64,000 nt of DNA from Leifsonia sp. Leaf264 (GCF_001422325.1 NZ_LMMR01000005.1:248001-312000); one strand, 5' to 3'; positions 38,466 through 46,818 are shown, counted from the stretch's first letter. The notes: generated by a model not told the origin, from the sequence alone. Made by a program: numbers and translations.

Positions 38466-39961
38466 GCGATGATCCTCTCGGAGTCCGGTCGATCGATGCT
38501 GGTGAATGCCTTGACGTCGTCCCTCGGGCTGAAGCCCGGGGATTCCTTTCCCTGTGCTGCTGTTGCAGAGTAGGTCTGGTTTGCCGTGTCGTTGACGGTT
38601 GCCTGATCACCGCGTGGGTTAGCGGTTCCTGGGTCGTTGTCTCTGCGGCCGTTTATCGTCTCCACATCGTCCTGCGGCGACAAGTAGTAGTTCCTGAGGT
38701 TGGCGGCAGCGTTCACGTCCCGGTCGTGGGTGGCCCCGCAGTCGGGGCAGTCCCACTCCCGGACATCCAAACTCAGGGCTTCGCCCCACACGAACGTGCA
38801 TCCGGGGGCGGAGCACATGCGGGTGGATGGGAAGTTCCGGGGCACTCGGATGACGGTGCGCCCGGAGGCTGCTGCTTTCTCCTCGATCAGCCGGGTGAGG
38901 ATCCCCCATCCGGCGTCGTGCACGGATTTCGCCATCCTTGTTCTGGCGAGTCCGGTGATGCCCAACGTCTCCAACACGATCACTTGGTTCTCGCGAACGA
39001 GCTGGCGGGCAAGTTTGTGGTGCGCGTCCAACCGCGCTTCCCGCACCCCACGGTGCAGGTTCGCGACCTTCCGCCGGGCGGCAGCCTCCCGCACCGAGGA
39101 CCCACCGCGACGCTGCTGCGGGTCGACAACGGGCGCCTCACTGCCTGCAGTCTTCGCGCGGGCGGACGCTCGATCGGCGCGCGCCTTCCGACGGGCGGAT
39201 TCCTTCTGCACGGCGGCGAGTTTTGCCTCTGCTTTCCGGAACAGTCGTGCGGCGTCGACCTTCCGGGATTGGTCGTCTTCGTCGATGATGGTGGCAAGGT
39301 CAGTCAATCCCAGGTCGATGCCGACTACCCGGCCGGTGGCGGGCAACTGTTCCTGAGCGGCCCGGTCCACGACGAACGACACGTAGTGGCGACCGTCAGC
39401 TTCCCGAATCACCGTCACCGACGATGCTGCCGAGGGTAGGTCCCTAGACCAGGCCAGAGTCAGCTCTCCGGGTATCCCGGTCAACGTCAACCTTCCCCGA
39501 TTCTTCCCTACCCGACGCACCAGCACGGTGGAGGCAGAGGTCGGGAACCGGGCGGTGTGCCTGTTGTCCTTCTTCGACCGATACTTCGGCGCTCCCACCC
39601 GGCGGCCCCTCCGAGTGCCGGCTATGGAGGAGAAGAAGTTCCGGTACGCCTGATCGGCGTCGCGTTGCGCCTGCTGCAACGCCACCGCCGGCATTTCCGC
39701 CAACCACTCCCGCTCCGGGGTCCGCTTCGCCGCCGTCAGACCAGCACTGAGCTCCCCATGCGTAGGTGCCTTCAGCCCAGCCTGATACGCGGTCGTTCGC
39801 GAGTGGATGTAATCGTTGAACACCACCCGGACACACCCGAACAGTCGGGCGAGCGTCTGTTCCTGCTCCGAGTTCGGATAGGCGCGGTACCGGTAGCGCA
39901 CCGGGGTGGTGCCTGCCGGACGCACTCTGACGCGCGTCTTCCTCACAACGGCCTGCGCCAT
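38462..39961 (-). CDS. tnpB: TnpB RNA-guided nuclease (IS200/IS605 type)
   Basis: 499 residues. N-terminal RYRAYPNSEQEQTLARLFGC, RuvC-type residues Asp216 (GIDLGLTD), Glu331 (VIVLETLGI) and Asp415 (HDRDVNAAAN), and the zinc finger CSAPGC ... CPDC (Cys383, 388, 405, 408) are all present, so it should be active. TnpB uses a guide RNA from the element's right end to cut DNA and keep the element in place. No tnpA is present. The last 25 or so residues are read through the right end and into flanking DNA. ATG 39961 follows GGGAGG; a GTG sits three bases earlier. Confidence 0.92.
   Translation of the reverse strand: MAQAVVRKTRVRVRPAGTTPVRYRYRAYPNSEQEQTLARLFGCVRVVFNDYIHSRTTAYQAGLKAPTHGELSAGLTAAKRTPEREWLAEMPAVALQQAQRDADQAYRNFFSSIAGTRRGRRVGAPKYRSKKDNRHTARFPTSASTVLVRRVGKNRGRLTLTGIPGELTLAWSRDLPSAASSVTVIREADGRHYVSFVVDRAAQEQLPATGRVVGIDLGLTDLATIIDEDDQSRKVDAARLFRKAEAKLAAVQKESARRKARADRASARAKTAGSEAPVVDPQQRRGGSSVREAAARRKVANLHRGVREARLDAHHKLARQLVRENQVIVLETLGITGLARTRMAKSVHDAGWGILTRLIEEKAAASGRTVIRVPRNFPSTRMCSAPGCTFVWGEALSLDVREWDCPDCGATHDRDVNAAANLRNYYLSPQDDVETINGRRDNDPGTANPRGDQATVNDTANQTYSATAAQGKESPGFSPRDDVKAFTSIDRPDSERIIA
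38491..38640 (-). ncRNA. Predicted omega RNA (TnpB guide RNA)
   Basis: The right-end hairpin CGGGCT-GA-AGCCCG (38525-38538) with flanking CCCCGGG and terminal GTCAA (38515-38511 on the minus strand) is typical of IS605-family right ends. Omega RNAs cover the tnpB 3' end through this hairpin and continue some 16-20 bases into flanking DNA as guide, here about 38510-38491. Boundaries are inferred. Confidence 0.45.
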
Positions 39962-39981
39962 CACACCTCCCGGGACAGTCG
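38511..39981 (-). mobile_element. Solitary tnpB element (IS1341-like)
   Basis: The right end is set by the hairpin and GTCAA terminus at 38511. The left end is uncertain; a TTGAT at 39986-39982, which matches a known target-adjacent motif of this group, may mark it, although little room is then left for a left-end hairpin. It lies between a dispersed-motif copy (40020) and the gene at 38465, suggesting insertion into a leader. Confidence 0.5.
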
Positions 39982-40019
39982 ATCAACCAGCGCCAACGGC
40001 AGCCAGTCACATTGCTCAC

Positions 40020-40034
40020 CACCACCATGTGCGG
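40020..40034 (-). promoter_or_regulatory. Dispersed motif, first form
   Basis: CCGCACATGGTGGTG on the minus strand, 58 bases before tnpB. It probably served the 38465 gene before the element inserted. Confidence 0.55.
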
Positions 40035-40445
<411 letters not shown>

Positions 40446-40529
40446 CGGTGTTCTCCTCGGTAGGGCTTCCGCCCGGTCGGTGCCTTCTTTCCTATCAGAA
40501 TGCGGGGAAGCGAAGAAGCCGTGCAGGGT

Positions 40530-40973
40530 TCAGCGGTGGAACCCCTTGCACGCGAGCACGTATGCGAGGGCGTCGGGGCTGAGACCTCGGCTGCCGGTGA
40601 GCGCCTCGGTCAGCGTCTTCACGAGGTCGGGGCGGGCGCCGGCGTTCGCGTGCGTGATCTCTACGATGTCGAAGTCACGGAGGAACACTGTGCTGCCGTC
40701 CTCGAAGTTCACCTCAGTGCCCAGCCGGTCGCTGTACTCGGTGTTGAAAACGACACCTTCCTCGGTCCAGTTTCCGAACTTGCTGGATGTGAGCCGGATG
40801 GAATCTCCGGCCATGATTGTCGAGGGCGTCTCTGGAGTCTGGGTGGCCTCGGTTCGGAAGCCGCGGCTCACGAGCTCGCGTGCGAGAGCTGCCGTGCCGA
40901 GATGACGGCTTGCCACGATCGCGTCGGTCAGATCCTTCAGCGGCTCTGTGCCGAAGAGGTCATGCACGGTCAC
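40530..40973 (-). CDS. Small SH3-like protein, tandem paralogue
   Basis: 147 residues from GTG 40973 (GTGA overlap). After an N-terminal extension, residues about 54-147 (IMAGDSIRLTSSKFGNWTEE ... SPDALAYVLACKGFHR) align with the next-door protein at 40970 almost end to end. The AGDSIRL ... GVVFNTEY ... VNFEDGSTVFLRDFDIVEI pattern is a beta-barrel like KOW/Tudor folds. Both copies end in KGFHR. Confidence 0.8.
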   Translation of the reverse strand: MTVHDLFGTEPLKDLTDAIVASRHLGTAALARELVSRGFRTEATQTPETPSTIMAGDSIRLTSSKFGNWTEEGVVFNTEYSDRLGTEVNFEDGSTVFLRDFDIVEITHANAGARPDLVKTLTEALTGSRGLSPDALAYVLACKGFHR

Positions 40974-41287
40974 CGGTGGAATCCCTTGGACACGAGGACG
41001 TAAGCGAGCGCTGCAGGGCTGAGAGCGCTGTTCTCCCCGATCACTGCAGCGAGCTCCTCGAGGAGTTCCGGCCGGGCACCGGGGTTCACGCTCACGATCG
41101 CCAGCTCGTCGTAGTCGGACAGGTACGCTTCACGGCCGTCGTTGAGGGTGACGTAAGGTCCGAACCGGTTGGTGCGGGTGACGTGGGAGATTATCCCTTC
41201 GAACACCTCGGGGTTGTCCTCGTCGGTCTCGCCGTTGCTGTATCCGCTGAAGCGGATGTTGTCTCCGGCCTTGATGGTGAGGCTCAT
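40970..41287 (-). CDS. Small SH3-like protein, tandem paralogue
   Basis: 105 residues. AGDNIRFSGYSNGETDEDNP, then FEGIISHVTRTNRFGPYVTL, LNDGREAYLSDYDELAIVSV and a C-terminal helix SPAALAYVLVSKGFHR. It is the shorter copy of the gene pair; tandem duplication is evident from shared order and identical ends. ATG 41287 overlaps the upstream stop. Confidence 0.8.
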   Translation of the reverse strand: MSLTIKAGDNIRFSGYSNGETDEDNPEVFEGIISHVTRTNRFGPYVTLNDGREAYLSDYDELAIVSVNPGARPELLEELAAVIGENSALSPAALAYVLVSKGFHR

Positions 41288-42027
41288 GCGTCCTGCTCCT
41301 GCTTGATCGGTTCGTGGGCTTCCCGCCAGGCGTGAAGGCGGGTGAGGACACGTCGGGCGTGCTCGACCTGCTCCGGTGTCCACGGTTCACCGTTGCGCTT
41401 CTGCTCGGCCGGCTCGTCCAGGTAGGTCAGCCATTCGTAGGTGAACCCGGTGAAATCACGGAAGTCGGCGAGGATCGGGTTGGTGTCGTGGGTGATGGTG
41501 GGAACGAACTCCTCGCGGGGGCGGTAGTAGCGAACGGGGCCGGTGAAGATGCCCTGCTCGGAGAACCGCTCACCGAACGCGTCAACCCACGGGGTCGGGT
41601 CGAGGTTCAGGTCCTCGTCCCACTGGGAGGCGAGGATCAACGTCGGCCGGTTCGCCCGACGGACCTTCTTCCACTTGGTGATGACAGCCAGTGCATGCGC
41701 AACATGGGCCGGATCGTCGCCAGGGTCGGCGCCGGCCTTCAGGTGGCTGATGGACGCGTCGATGAACTCGTCGATGTCCGTCGCGTCGAACTTGGCGACA
41801 CGGATGTTGTGCAGCACAGGGTTGTGCGGGTGTGTGAGTGCCGGGGTGAACTCCGGGCGTGGGTCGTAGAGCAGCTGCTCGATGACGCCGAACGGGCCGG
41901 ACTGTCCCGGCAGGAGGTTCGCCTCCATGTAGGCGCTGCCGCGGGCACCATCGGACGGTCGGACGCACGGGTGCGGGTCGTTGTTCAGCCAGTCCGGGGA
42001 CTTCGAGCCGAAGATGGGGCCGGTCAT
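41284..42027 (-). CDS. NPxLxxF-family protein with two repeats
   Basis: 247 residues. Two related units are visible: HPHNPVLHNIR ... HLKAGADPGDDPAHVAHALAVITKW and HDTNPILADFRD ... GEPWTPEQVEHARRVLTRLHAW. Each has the N-P-x-L-x-x-F start and the H-A-x-x-V-L-x-R-L end seen across the neighbouring array. The fold is probably small and helical. Function unknown. ATG overlaps the previous stop as TGATG. Confidence 0.8.
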   Translation of the reverse strand: MTGPIFGSKSPDWLNNDPHPCVRPSDGARGSAYMEANLLPGQSGPFGVIEQLLYDPRPEFTPALTHPHNPVLHNIRVAKFDATDIDEFIDASISHLKAGADPGDDPAHVAHALAVITKWKKVRRANRPTLILASQWDEDLNLDPTPWVDAFGERFSEQGIFTGPVRYYRPREEFVPTITHDTNPILADFRDFTGFTYEWLTYLDEPAEQKRNGEPWTPEQVEHARRVLTRLHAWREAHEPIKQEQDA

Positions 42028-42359
42028 CAGGATGCCTTCGGAGAGGTGAGGTTGTGCAGGCGGGTGAGGACGATGGCGGCATGCTCGCGCATCAGAGCAT
42101 CGAACGATTCGCCGAAGATGCCGGGAGCTCGGGTGGCGGAGATCTTCGCCACGACCGACGATGCGGCGGTCGGGCCGTCGGCTGGAACCTTGGGGAACGA
42201 GGTGAGTGCAGCGAGGTAGTCGGTCACGAACTTGTCGTGGTCTCCGTCGAACCCATTGGCGCCCTGACGGAACACATCCAGGTACCGGTTGTACAGGGTC
42301 GCGGACGCTTGCGTGCGGCCGTCCTCGAATCGGGCTGGGCTTGCGCTGCCGAAAATCAT
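42027..42359 (-). CDS. Array family member (C-terminal helix only)
   Basis: 110 residues. Begins MIFGSASPARFEDGRTQASA, like the MTVFGSRDPRD and MTILGSRDPRD starts of neighbours, and ends REHAAIVLTRLHNLTSP, the array's closing helix; the NPxLxxF block is missing. ATG 42359 follows AGGAG. First gene after a dispersed-motif copy. Confidence 0.75.
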   Translation of the reverse strand: MIFGSASPARFEDGRTQASATLYNRYLDVFRQGANGFDGDHDKFVTDYLAALTSFPKVPADGPTAASSVVAKISATRAPGIFGESFDALMREHAAIVLTRLHNLTSPKAS

Positions 42360-42394
42360 GCGGGGTGGCTCCTGTCGGTCGATTCTCTCTTCAG

Positions 42395-42409
42395 GACCAA
42401 CATGTGCGG
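42395..42409 (-). promoter_or_regulatory. Dispersed motif, first form
   Basis: CCGCACATGTTGGTC on the minus strand, 35 bases before the ATG at 42359. Confidence 0.6.
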
Positions 42410-42450
42410 ACGCCGGCACTCCTGCCGGACGCAGCGAGCTCGGTCCGCGG

Positions 42451-42894
42451 TCAGCTGGCCGACTTGATCCCGAGCAGCTCGTCGGGGATCCGTTCCCAGG
42501 TGGCGCCGGCAACAGCGTCGAGAGGGTTCCGTGATGCCAGCTCCGCCGTGCGGAGGTGTCTGAGGTGCTGGGCGAGGCGCATCAGCACGGTGATCGCGTG
42601 CTGCACCTCATCGGCAGTCCACTCGGCTTCCCAGTTCCCCGGGCTGCGCAGCGACGATGCGTATCCGACGCAGACAGCTCCTGGGAGGTCACGTCGTCCG
42701 ACGGTGCGTCCGAACTCGGCGAGTACCCGGTTGTGAGGGTGGGTGGCGCCGACACGGCGGGGGCGGTACTCGCAGTCGTGGTTCGCTGTCTGGTTTCGAC
42801 GGCGGGACCGGTCCTTCAGGCGGGCGTCGAGGCGCGGCTCCCACGGGAACAGGTCGGTGAGATCGCGCGGGTCACGGCTGCCGAACACGGTCAT
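42451..42894 (-). CDS. NPxLxxF-family protein
   Basis: 147 residues. MTVFGSRDPRDLTDLFPWEP, then THPHNRVLAEFGRTVGRRDL and EWTADEVQHAITVLMRLAQH. The motif's Pro is Arg here. Closest to the next gene (VGRRNL, GSRDPRD). ATG overlaps the upstream stop (ATGA). Confidence 0.8.
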   Translation of the reverse strand: MTVFGSRDPRDLTDLFPWEPRLDARLKDRSRRRNQTANHDCEYRPRRVGATHPHNRVLAEFGRTVGRRDLPGAVCVGYASSLRSPGNWEAEWTADEVQHAITVLMRLAQHLRHLRTAELASRNPLDAVAGATWERIPDELLGIKSAS

Positions 42895-43262
42895 GCGGAT
42901 GCCCTTCCACGATCCTGGCTCCGAATGTACCGGGCGAGCCGTCGGAGCACCACGGTGGCATGCTCGACATGCTCAGGTGTCCACCGCGGGTGCCAGGTGT
43001 CCATGTTCCGAAGGCGGACGATCCACTCGGTGAGCTCGTCACCGTACAGGTTGCGGCGGCCGACGACACGGCCGACGGTCGCCAGCACGGGGTTGTATTC
43101 GTGGGTGACCACGGGGATGAACTCCTTGCGGGGCAGGAAGCTCACGAACCCTTCCACGACCTGGGCGTGGCGGGTGAGGAGGCCGGTGGCGACCGAATGA
43201 CGTTCCCATGGCTCCGGATCGGTGTGCATGTCGCGAGGATCCCGCGATCCGAGGATGGTCAT
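42891..43262 (-). CDS. NPxLxxF-family protein
   Basis: 123 residues. MTILGSRDPRDMHTDPEPWE, THEYNPVLATVGRVVGRRNL and RWTPEHVEHATVVLRRLARY carry all the array landmarks. ATG overlaps the upstream stop. Very likely a recent duplicate of the 42451 gene, judging from shared N-terminus and VGRR block. Confidence 0.8.
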   Translation of the reverse strand: MTILGSRDPRDMHTDPEPWERHSVATGLLTRHAQVVEGFVSFLPRKEFIPVVTHEYNPVLATVGRVVGRRNLYGDELTEWIVRLRNMDTWHPRWTPEHVEHATVVLRRLARYIRSQDRGRASA

Positions 43263-43882
43263 GCTGCCTCCTCCGTGGTGGCGATCTGGTGCAGGTACGC
43301 ACGGGCGTGGGTGACCTGATCTGAGTCGGGGGTGATGCCGTGGTCGTCGATGACGTCGCAGAGGTCGACCTCGTAGTCGTGGTGCTCCCACGGTTCACCG
43401 GCCATGTACCGGGTGAGGCTGTCCGTCCAGTCCGCGGCGACGTCGGCGGTTGCGTCCTCGCCGAGCTCGCGGAACGCGGTGACGATCGGGTTGGTGTTGA
43501 GGACCGTGACGGTGGACTGGCGGAGCTTCTGGGCGGCGGTGTTCTCGCGGACGATGGACACGGCCGGGTGGTTCCAGTTGAGGTCCCATTCGATGACGTC
43601 CATGGCCTCAGCGATGATCTCTCGCCGGTCGGCTCCGTCTTCGGTGAACGTGGATGACCGGCGGGCGGTCTTCAGGATCTGCTCGTCGGAGGTGAACGTC
43701 ACCCGGTACTGGGTGGCGGCGGTGTCCTCCAGGTTGGCGGTCTGCGCGTACCCGACGCGGGCGGACTCCTCAGCGTCGACGTCAGCTCGTTCGACGAAGA
43801 ACTCCCACGTGACGGTGGAGTCGAACTCCTTCGTGCTCGGGTCGACGCCGTAGGCGGCGTAGGCGTGGATGATCGTGTTCAT
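43259..43882 (-). CDS. NPxLxxF-family protein with N-terminal extension
   Basis: 207 residues. About 115 residues of beta-rich sequence (TVTWEFFVERADVDAEESAR, YRVTFTSDEQILKTARRSST) precede NTNPIVTAFRELGED ... MAGEPWEHHDY ... DSDQVTHARAYLHQI. The family block is thus fused to a different head. ATG 43882 follows AGGAG at a long spacing. Confidence 0.8.
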   Translation of the reverse strand: MNTIIHAYAAYGVDPSTKEFDSTVTWEFFVERADVDAEESARVGYAQTANLEDTAATQYRVTFTSDEQILKTARRSSTFTEDGADRREIIAEAMDVIEWDLNWNHPAVSIVRENTAAQKLRQSTVTVLNTNPIVTAFRELGEDATADVAADWTDSLTRYMAGEPWEHHDYEVDLCDVIDDHGITPDSDQVTHARAYLHQIATTEEAA

Positions 43883-43915
43883 GGTTTCGTGGCTCCTCTG
43901 GTTTCGGGTCGTAGG

Positions 43916-44515
43916 TCAGTTGGCGGTGACGAGCTCTGCGGCGCCGAGGCGGTTCAGGACGTCGGCGGCGTGCTCCAGGTAGCCGAGCTTCCAGCTGTCG
44001 CCGAGAGCGTCCAGCGACGTGCGCACCTGGTGGTACACGTCGAGGTTGACCTCGTCGCTGAAGATGCCGCCGTCGTCCTCCTCGTCGTCGAAGTACTTCA
44101 CGTTGTCGATGAGCTCCTTGACGGCAACGGACCAGTCGGTGATCGTGTGCGGGTCCGGCTCGCCGAGGTAGACGGCGACGAACGCAGCGAGCACCGGGTT
44201 GGTGTTGCCGACGATCTCCAGCAGCCGGTTGTTGTCCGTGTCGGGGATCTGGGCGGTGAGCGAAACGACGATGTTCTGCATGACGGTGCGGGCCTGGTCG
44301 ACGATCGCGTCCTGCTCAGCTGTGGTGGAGAGCTGCCCGATCGCGTTGAGCGCGATGAGGACATTCGCCGTCGCGGCCGTGGAAGCTCCGCGGAGGGCCC
44401 GGTGGTCGATCTCCGGGCCGGGCCCGCCGAGCGCGTTCAGGAAGTCGGTGGCGTCGGCGGCGGTGACCGGACCTTCGGTGCGGGCCGTGAATGCTGCGAG
44501 CAAAGGGTTGGACAC
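43916..44515 (-). CDS. NPxLxxF-family protein with two repeats
   Basis: 199 residues from GTG 44515 (TTGGAGG five bases upstream). SNPLLAAFTARTEGPVTAAD at the N-terminus and NTNPVLAAFVAVYLGEPDPH in the middle are two copies of the start block; LEHAADVLNRLGAAEL closes the chain. It heads an operon of five family members and is preceded by the dispersed motif. Confidence 0.8.
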   Translation of the reverse strand: MSNPLLAAFTARTEGPVTAADATDFLNALGGPGPEIDHRALRGASTAATANVLIALNAIGQLSTTAEQDAIVDQARTVMQNIVVSLTAQIPDTDNNRLLEIVGNTNPVLAAFVAVYLGEPDPHTITDWSVAVKELIDNVKYFDDEEDDGGIFSDEVNLDVYHQVRTSLDALGDSWKLGYLEHAADVLNRLGAAELVTAN

Positions 44516-44555
44516 GTGTGCCTCCAAGGTGGCGAGTCGACTGCTTCTTCTTCGA

Positions 44556-44570
44556 CACCTACATGCGCGG
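44556..44570 (-). promoter_or_regulatory. Dispersed motif, first form
   Basis: CCGCGCATGTAGGTG on the minus strand, 40 bases before the GTG at 44515. Confidence 0.6.
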
Positions 44571-44634
44571 TTGCGATCCGAAACTGCTGAAGGGGATGGC
44601 TTGTCCGGCGCCTCGCCGCGGCAGCCTGGTCGTT

Positions 44635-44725
<91 letters not shown>

Positions 44726-44727
44726 GT

Positions 44728-45135
44728 CTAGCGAGCGGTTTCGAGGGTGCTGACGCGGTTGCGGAGCTCGGTGACTTCCTGGCGGAGCATGTGGGATTCG
44801 TACGCGTCACGGTCGTACCGGCGCATGTGCTCGACGGAGTGCGCTGCGCAGATCTGGTCGAAGTTCGCCAGGCGTGACATCGCCTTCCAGGCGCGGTTCT
44901 CGAACTCGAAGAGGGTTTTGAGGACGTAGAGGCCGGTGTGGCCGTCCTGGATCTCGGGGGCGTAGCCGATCAGCTGGCCGTGGCCGGCGATCGATGAGCG
45001 CTTCCACAGTTCGGTGTAGACGGCCAGGCCGCGGAGGGTGCGAAGGTCTCGTTTGGTGGCTCCGTGGAACGGGGACTTCAGATTCCGGTTGGTGGCGCGG
45101 CTGGCGCCGGCCTTGACCTCGGGGTTCTTCTTCAT
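44728..45135 (-). CDS. Coiled-coil protein
   Basis: 135 residues. Basic N-terminus (MKKNPEVKAGASRATNRNLK), central YTELWKRSSIAGHGQLIGYA ... GLYVLKTLFEFENRAWKAMS, C-terminal coiled coil (SHMLRQEVTELRNRVSTLET). The size, the GLAVYTELW and the AHSVEHMRRYDRDAYE parts suggest a helical structural or DNA-associated protein; family not recognised. Its frame is open upstream through the damaged gene at 45149. Confidence 0.75.
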   Translation of the reverse strand: MKKNPEVKAGASRATNRNLKSPFHGATKRDLRTLRGLAVYTELWKRSSIAGHGQLIGYAPEIQDGHTGLYVLKTLFEFENRAWKAMSRLANFDQICAAHSVEHMRRYDRDAYESHMLRQEVTELRNRVSTLETAR

Positions 45136-45148
45136 GATGGTCTTTCGT

Positions 45149-45336
45149 TCAGGTGTGCAGGTTCCGGAGCCGGGTGAGGACGCGGCGGGCGTGGATGATC
45201 TGGGCGGGTGTGGCTTGGCAGATGCTGCCGTCCCACCCGGAGGTGAGGACCGGAGCCATTGCCGGATGGCGAAGATGTTCCGTGCGTCCTCGCGGCGTCG
45301 GAAGGCGGCGAGGATCGGGTTGCTGCCGGAGGTCAC
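45149..45336 (-). pseudogene. NPxLxxF-family gene split by a frameshift
   Basis: GTG 45336 overlaps the previous stop and opens VTSGSNPILAAFRRREDARN, the family start block. The family's closing block TPAQIIHARRVLTRLRNLHT is present too but in the +1 frame, ending at TGA 45151-45149. The span, 188 bases, is not divisible by three. Either a single-base change has broken the gene or frameshifting joins the parts; in the first frame the reading continues into the 44728 gene. Confidence 0.65.
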
Positions 45337-45752
45337 AGACTCGGGTCGACGGGGAAGGCGCGAGCGAGCCGGTGGATGACTCGTCGGGCGTGGTCGATGT
45401 GGTCCGGGTCCAGGCTGACTTCCTGGTTCCCCTCGGCGATGTAGAACACCCAGAGGTCGACGATCTCCTCGAACGTCCCGTTGACGGTGTCTTCCGGGTG
45501 CGGGTTGGCGACGTTGCCGCGGAACGCTTCGAGGATCGGGTTGGCGGGGTTCGTGAGCGGGCGGAAGAACTCTGGCCGCGGGGAGACCTTCATGGACGGG
45601 CCGCCGATCTCGACCCAGTGGCCGGCGTTCGGTCCTGACTCGGGGACAGCGGTGCCGCCGTCCGGCCGTGAGTGGCGGTGTCCGTCGCCGTCGACCAACG
45701 GGTACGGGTCGGCGTTGACGATGTCGTGCTTGCTGCTGCTGAAAGCTGCCAT
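45333..45752 (-). CDS. NPxLxxF-family protein
   Basis: 139 residues. A hydrophilic N-terminus (MAAFSSSKHDIVNADPYPLV) is followed by NPANPILEAFRGNVANPHPE and LDPDHIDHARRVIHRLARAF. ATG 45752 follows AAGGAG. First gene of the array on the upstream side, behind a dispersed-motif copy. Confidence 0.8.
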   Translation of the reverse strand: MAAFSSSKHDIVNADPYPLVDGDGHRHSRPDGGTAVPESGPNAGHWVEIGGPSMKVSPRPEFFRPLTNPANPILEAFRGNVANPHPEDTVNGTFEEIVDLWVFYIAEGNQEVSLDPDHIDHARRVIHRLARAFPVDPSL

Positions 45753-45771
45753 GGGAGGTCTCCTTGTTCAC

Positions 45772-45786
45772 CTCCGACATGTGCGG
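45772..45786 (-). promoter_or_regulatory. Dispersed motif, first form
   Basis: CCGCACATGTCGGAG on the minus strand, 19 bases before the ATG at 45752. Confidence 0.55.
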
Positions 45787-46347
45787 AGTTGGAGATTTTC
45801 ACCGGCCACGGAGCCACCGAGCGACGGCGAGCTCTGGTACCCGGATTACCGGCTGGGTAATTTCTGGGTAACGGCGAGAGCCCAGTATTCAGTAGGGCTC
45901 TACTACTACTAACTACTAAGAATTACCAATTACCTTTAAGTTAAGTAAGTAGTAGAGGGGAAGGGCTATATCTTTCCCATCCATCCATAGGGAAGAAAGC
46001 ATTAATCCCTCTCTATATGCATGCAGTGTTTCGGGTAACACGGTCACACCTGCATGAAGGCATGCTTTTGCCCTGGTCAGATGTGGTTTCTCGACGCACC
46101 CAGGCCTGGTACCGGCTGGTGATCTGGGTTACAAATCACCCAGATCGGCCCGAAACGCCCGTTTCGGGAGCGAGTGGACCTACCAGAATCGGTAAGTGGT
46201 GCTCACGGTGCAGCAGGCGCCGCCCGGCCGCACGAGGCAGGCATGTGCCCTGACTGGGGGTGATGGGACGATTTCGAGCCCATCCGAACGTCAGGAACCC
46301 ATGCTCGCGAGCGACTCCAATCAGCTCAGACGGGCGTCGCTGAACCG
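45787..46347. other. AT-rich gene-free segment with repeats
   Basis: No supported gene. The core 45880-46020 is strikingly AT-rich. CTCTACTACT (45898-45907) is the reverse complement of AGTAGTAGAG (45948-45957). A TTTC(T)GGGTAAC-type repeat occurs at 45861-45872, 46029-46039 and, less exactly, 46121-46132. A perfect hairpin CCCGAAACG / CGTTTCGGG lies at 46149-46168 and GATGGG / CCCATC at about 46262-46284. Such a mix would suit a replication origin, partition site or large control region; none is proven. Confidence 0.55.
46149..46168. repeat. Perfect hairpin
   Basis: CCCGAAACG and CGTTTCGGG separated by CC. It could end transcription from either side, but no T-run follows. Confidence 0.7.
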
Positions 46348-46740
46348 TCAGGCGCGCTGCGCGGCGAGGCTGGATTCGGCCGCTACACGCAGCGCCGCGA
46401 TCTCTTCCTTCACCTGATCGTCGTCCTTGATGGCGCCGAAGATGGCGCGGTCCAGGCGCGGGGTGGGCACCTGTTCCAGCGTTCCGAGGAACGCTTTCGC
46501 GGCGTCGAAGGATGACGGCTCCAGAGGCATTGCGCGTCCGCTGGGGGCGTGGGTGACGACCCACCCCTTCTTCGTGGGCTCGCCGCCGCGGGTCTTCCGG
46601 TGGATCGACCACCGGCCGTCGAGGGAGACGTAGCCGGGCATTGTCCGCTTCTCCGCGGCACCATCGTTCAGGTACGCGATCGTGACGGTCGTCTTCTTCA
46701 CTCGGACGCCGGCGCCAGTCGGCAGGGCAATAACAGTCAT
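46348..46740 (-). CDS. Hypothetical protein
   Basis: 130 residues. Basic N-terminal half with beta character (VRVKKTTVTIAYLNDGAAEK, WSIHRKTRGGEPTKKGWVVT) and a helical C-terminus. The GGRWSIHR ... GWVVTHAPSG pattern suggests a small DNA- or RNA-binding fold but no family is recognised. ATG 46740 follows GAGGAG. Its stop borders the AT-rich segment. Confidence 0.75.
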   Translation of the reverse strand: MTVIALPTGAGVRVKKTTVTIAYLNDGAAEKRTMPGYVSLDGRWSIHRKTRGGEPTKKGWVVTHAPSGRAMPLEPSSFDAAKAFLGTLEQVPTPRLDRAIFGAIKDDDQVKEEIAALRVAAESSLAAQRA

Positions 46741-46773
46741 CGCTTCGTCTCCTCAGTAGGTTCTTTCCTTCTC

Positions 46774-46788
46774 CACAAACATGTGCGG
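46774..46788 (-). promoter_or_regulatory. Dispersed motif, first form
   Basis: CCGCACATGTTTGTG on the minus strand, 33 bases before the ATG at 46740. Confidence 0.55.
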
Positions 46789-46818
46789 CATGAGGAGAAA
46801 ACCACTGGGCGGGAAGCG

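Noticed and set aside
46017-46253. 78-codon plus-strand frame in the AT-rich gap
   Set aside because: No ribosome site, Arg-rich tail typical of a non-coding frame, and it runs across the repeats and the hairpin.
46255-46290. TTCGAGCC-containing hairpin that resembles a tRNA T-arm
   Set aside because: The T-loop consensus and the other tRNA arms are missing; it is a simple GATGGG/CCCATC stem.
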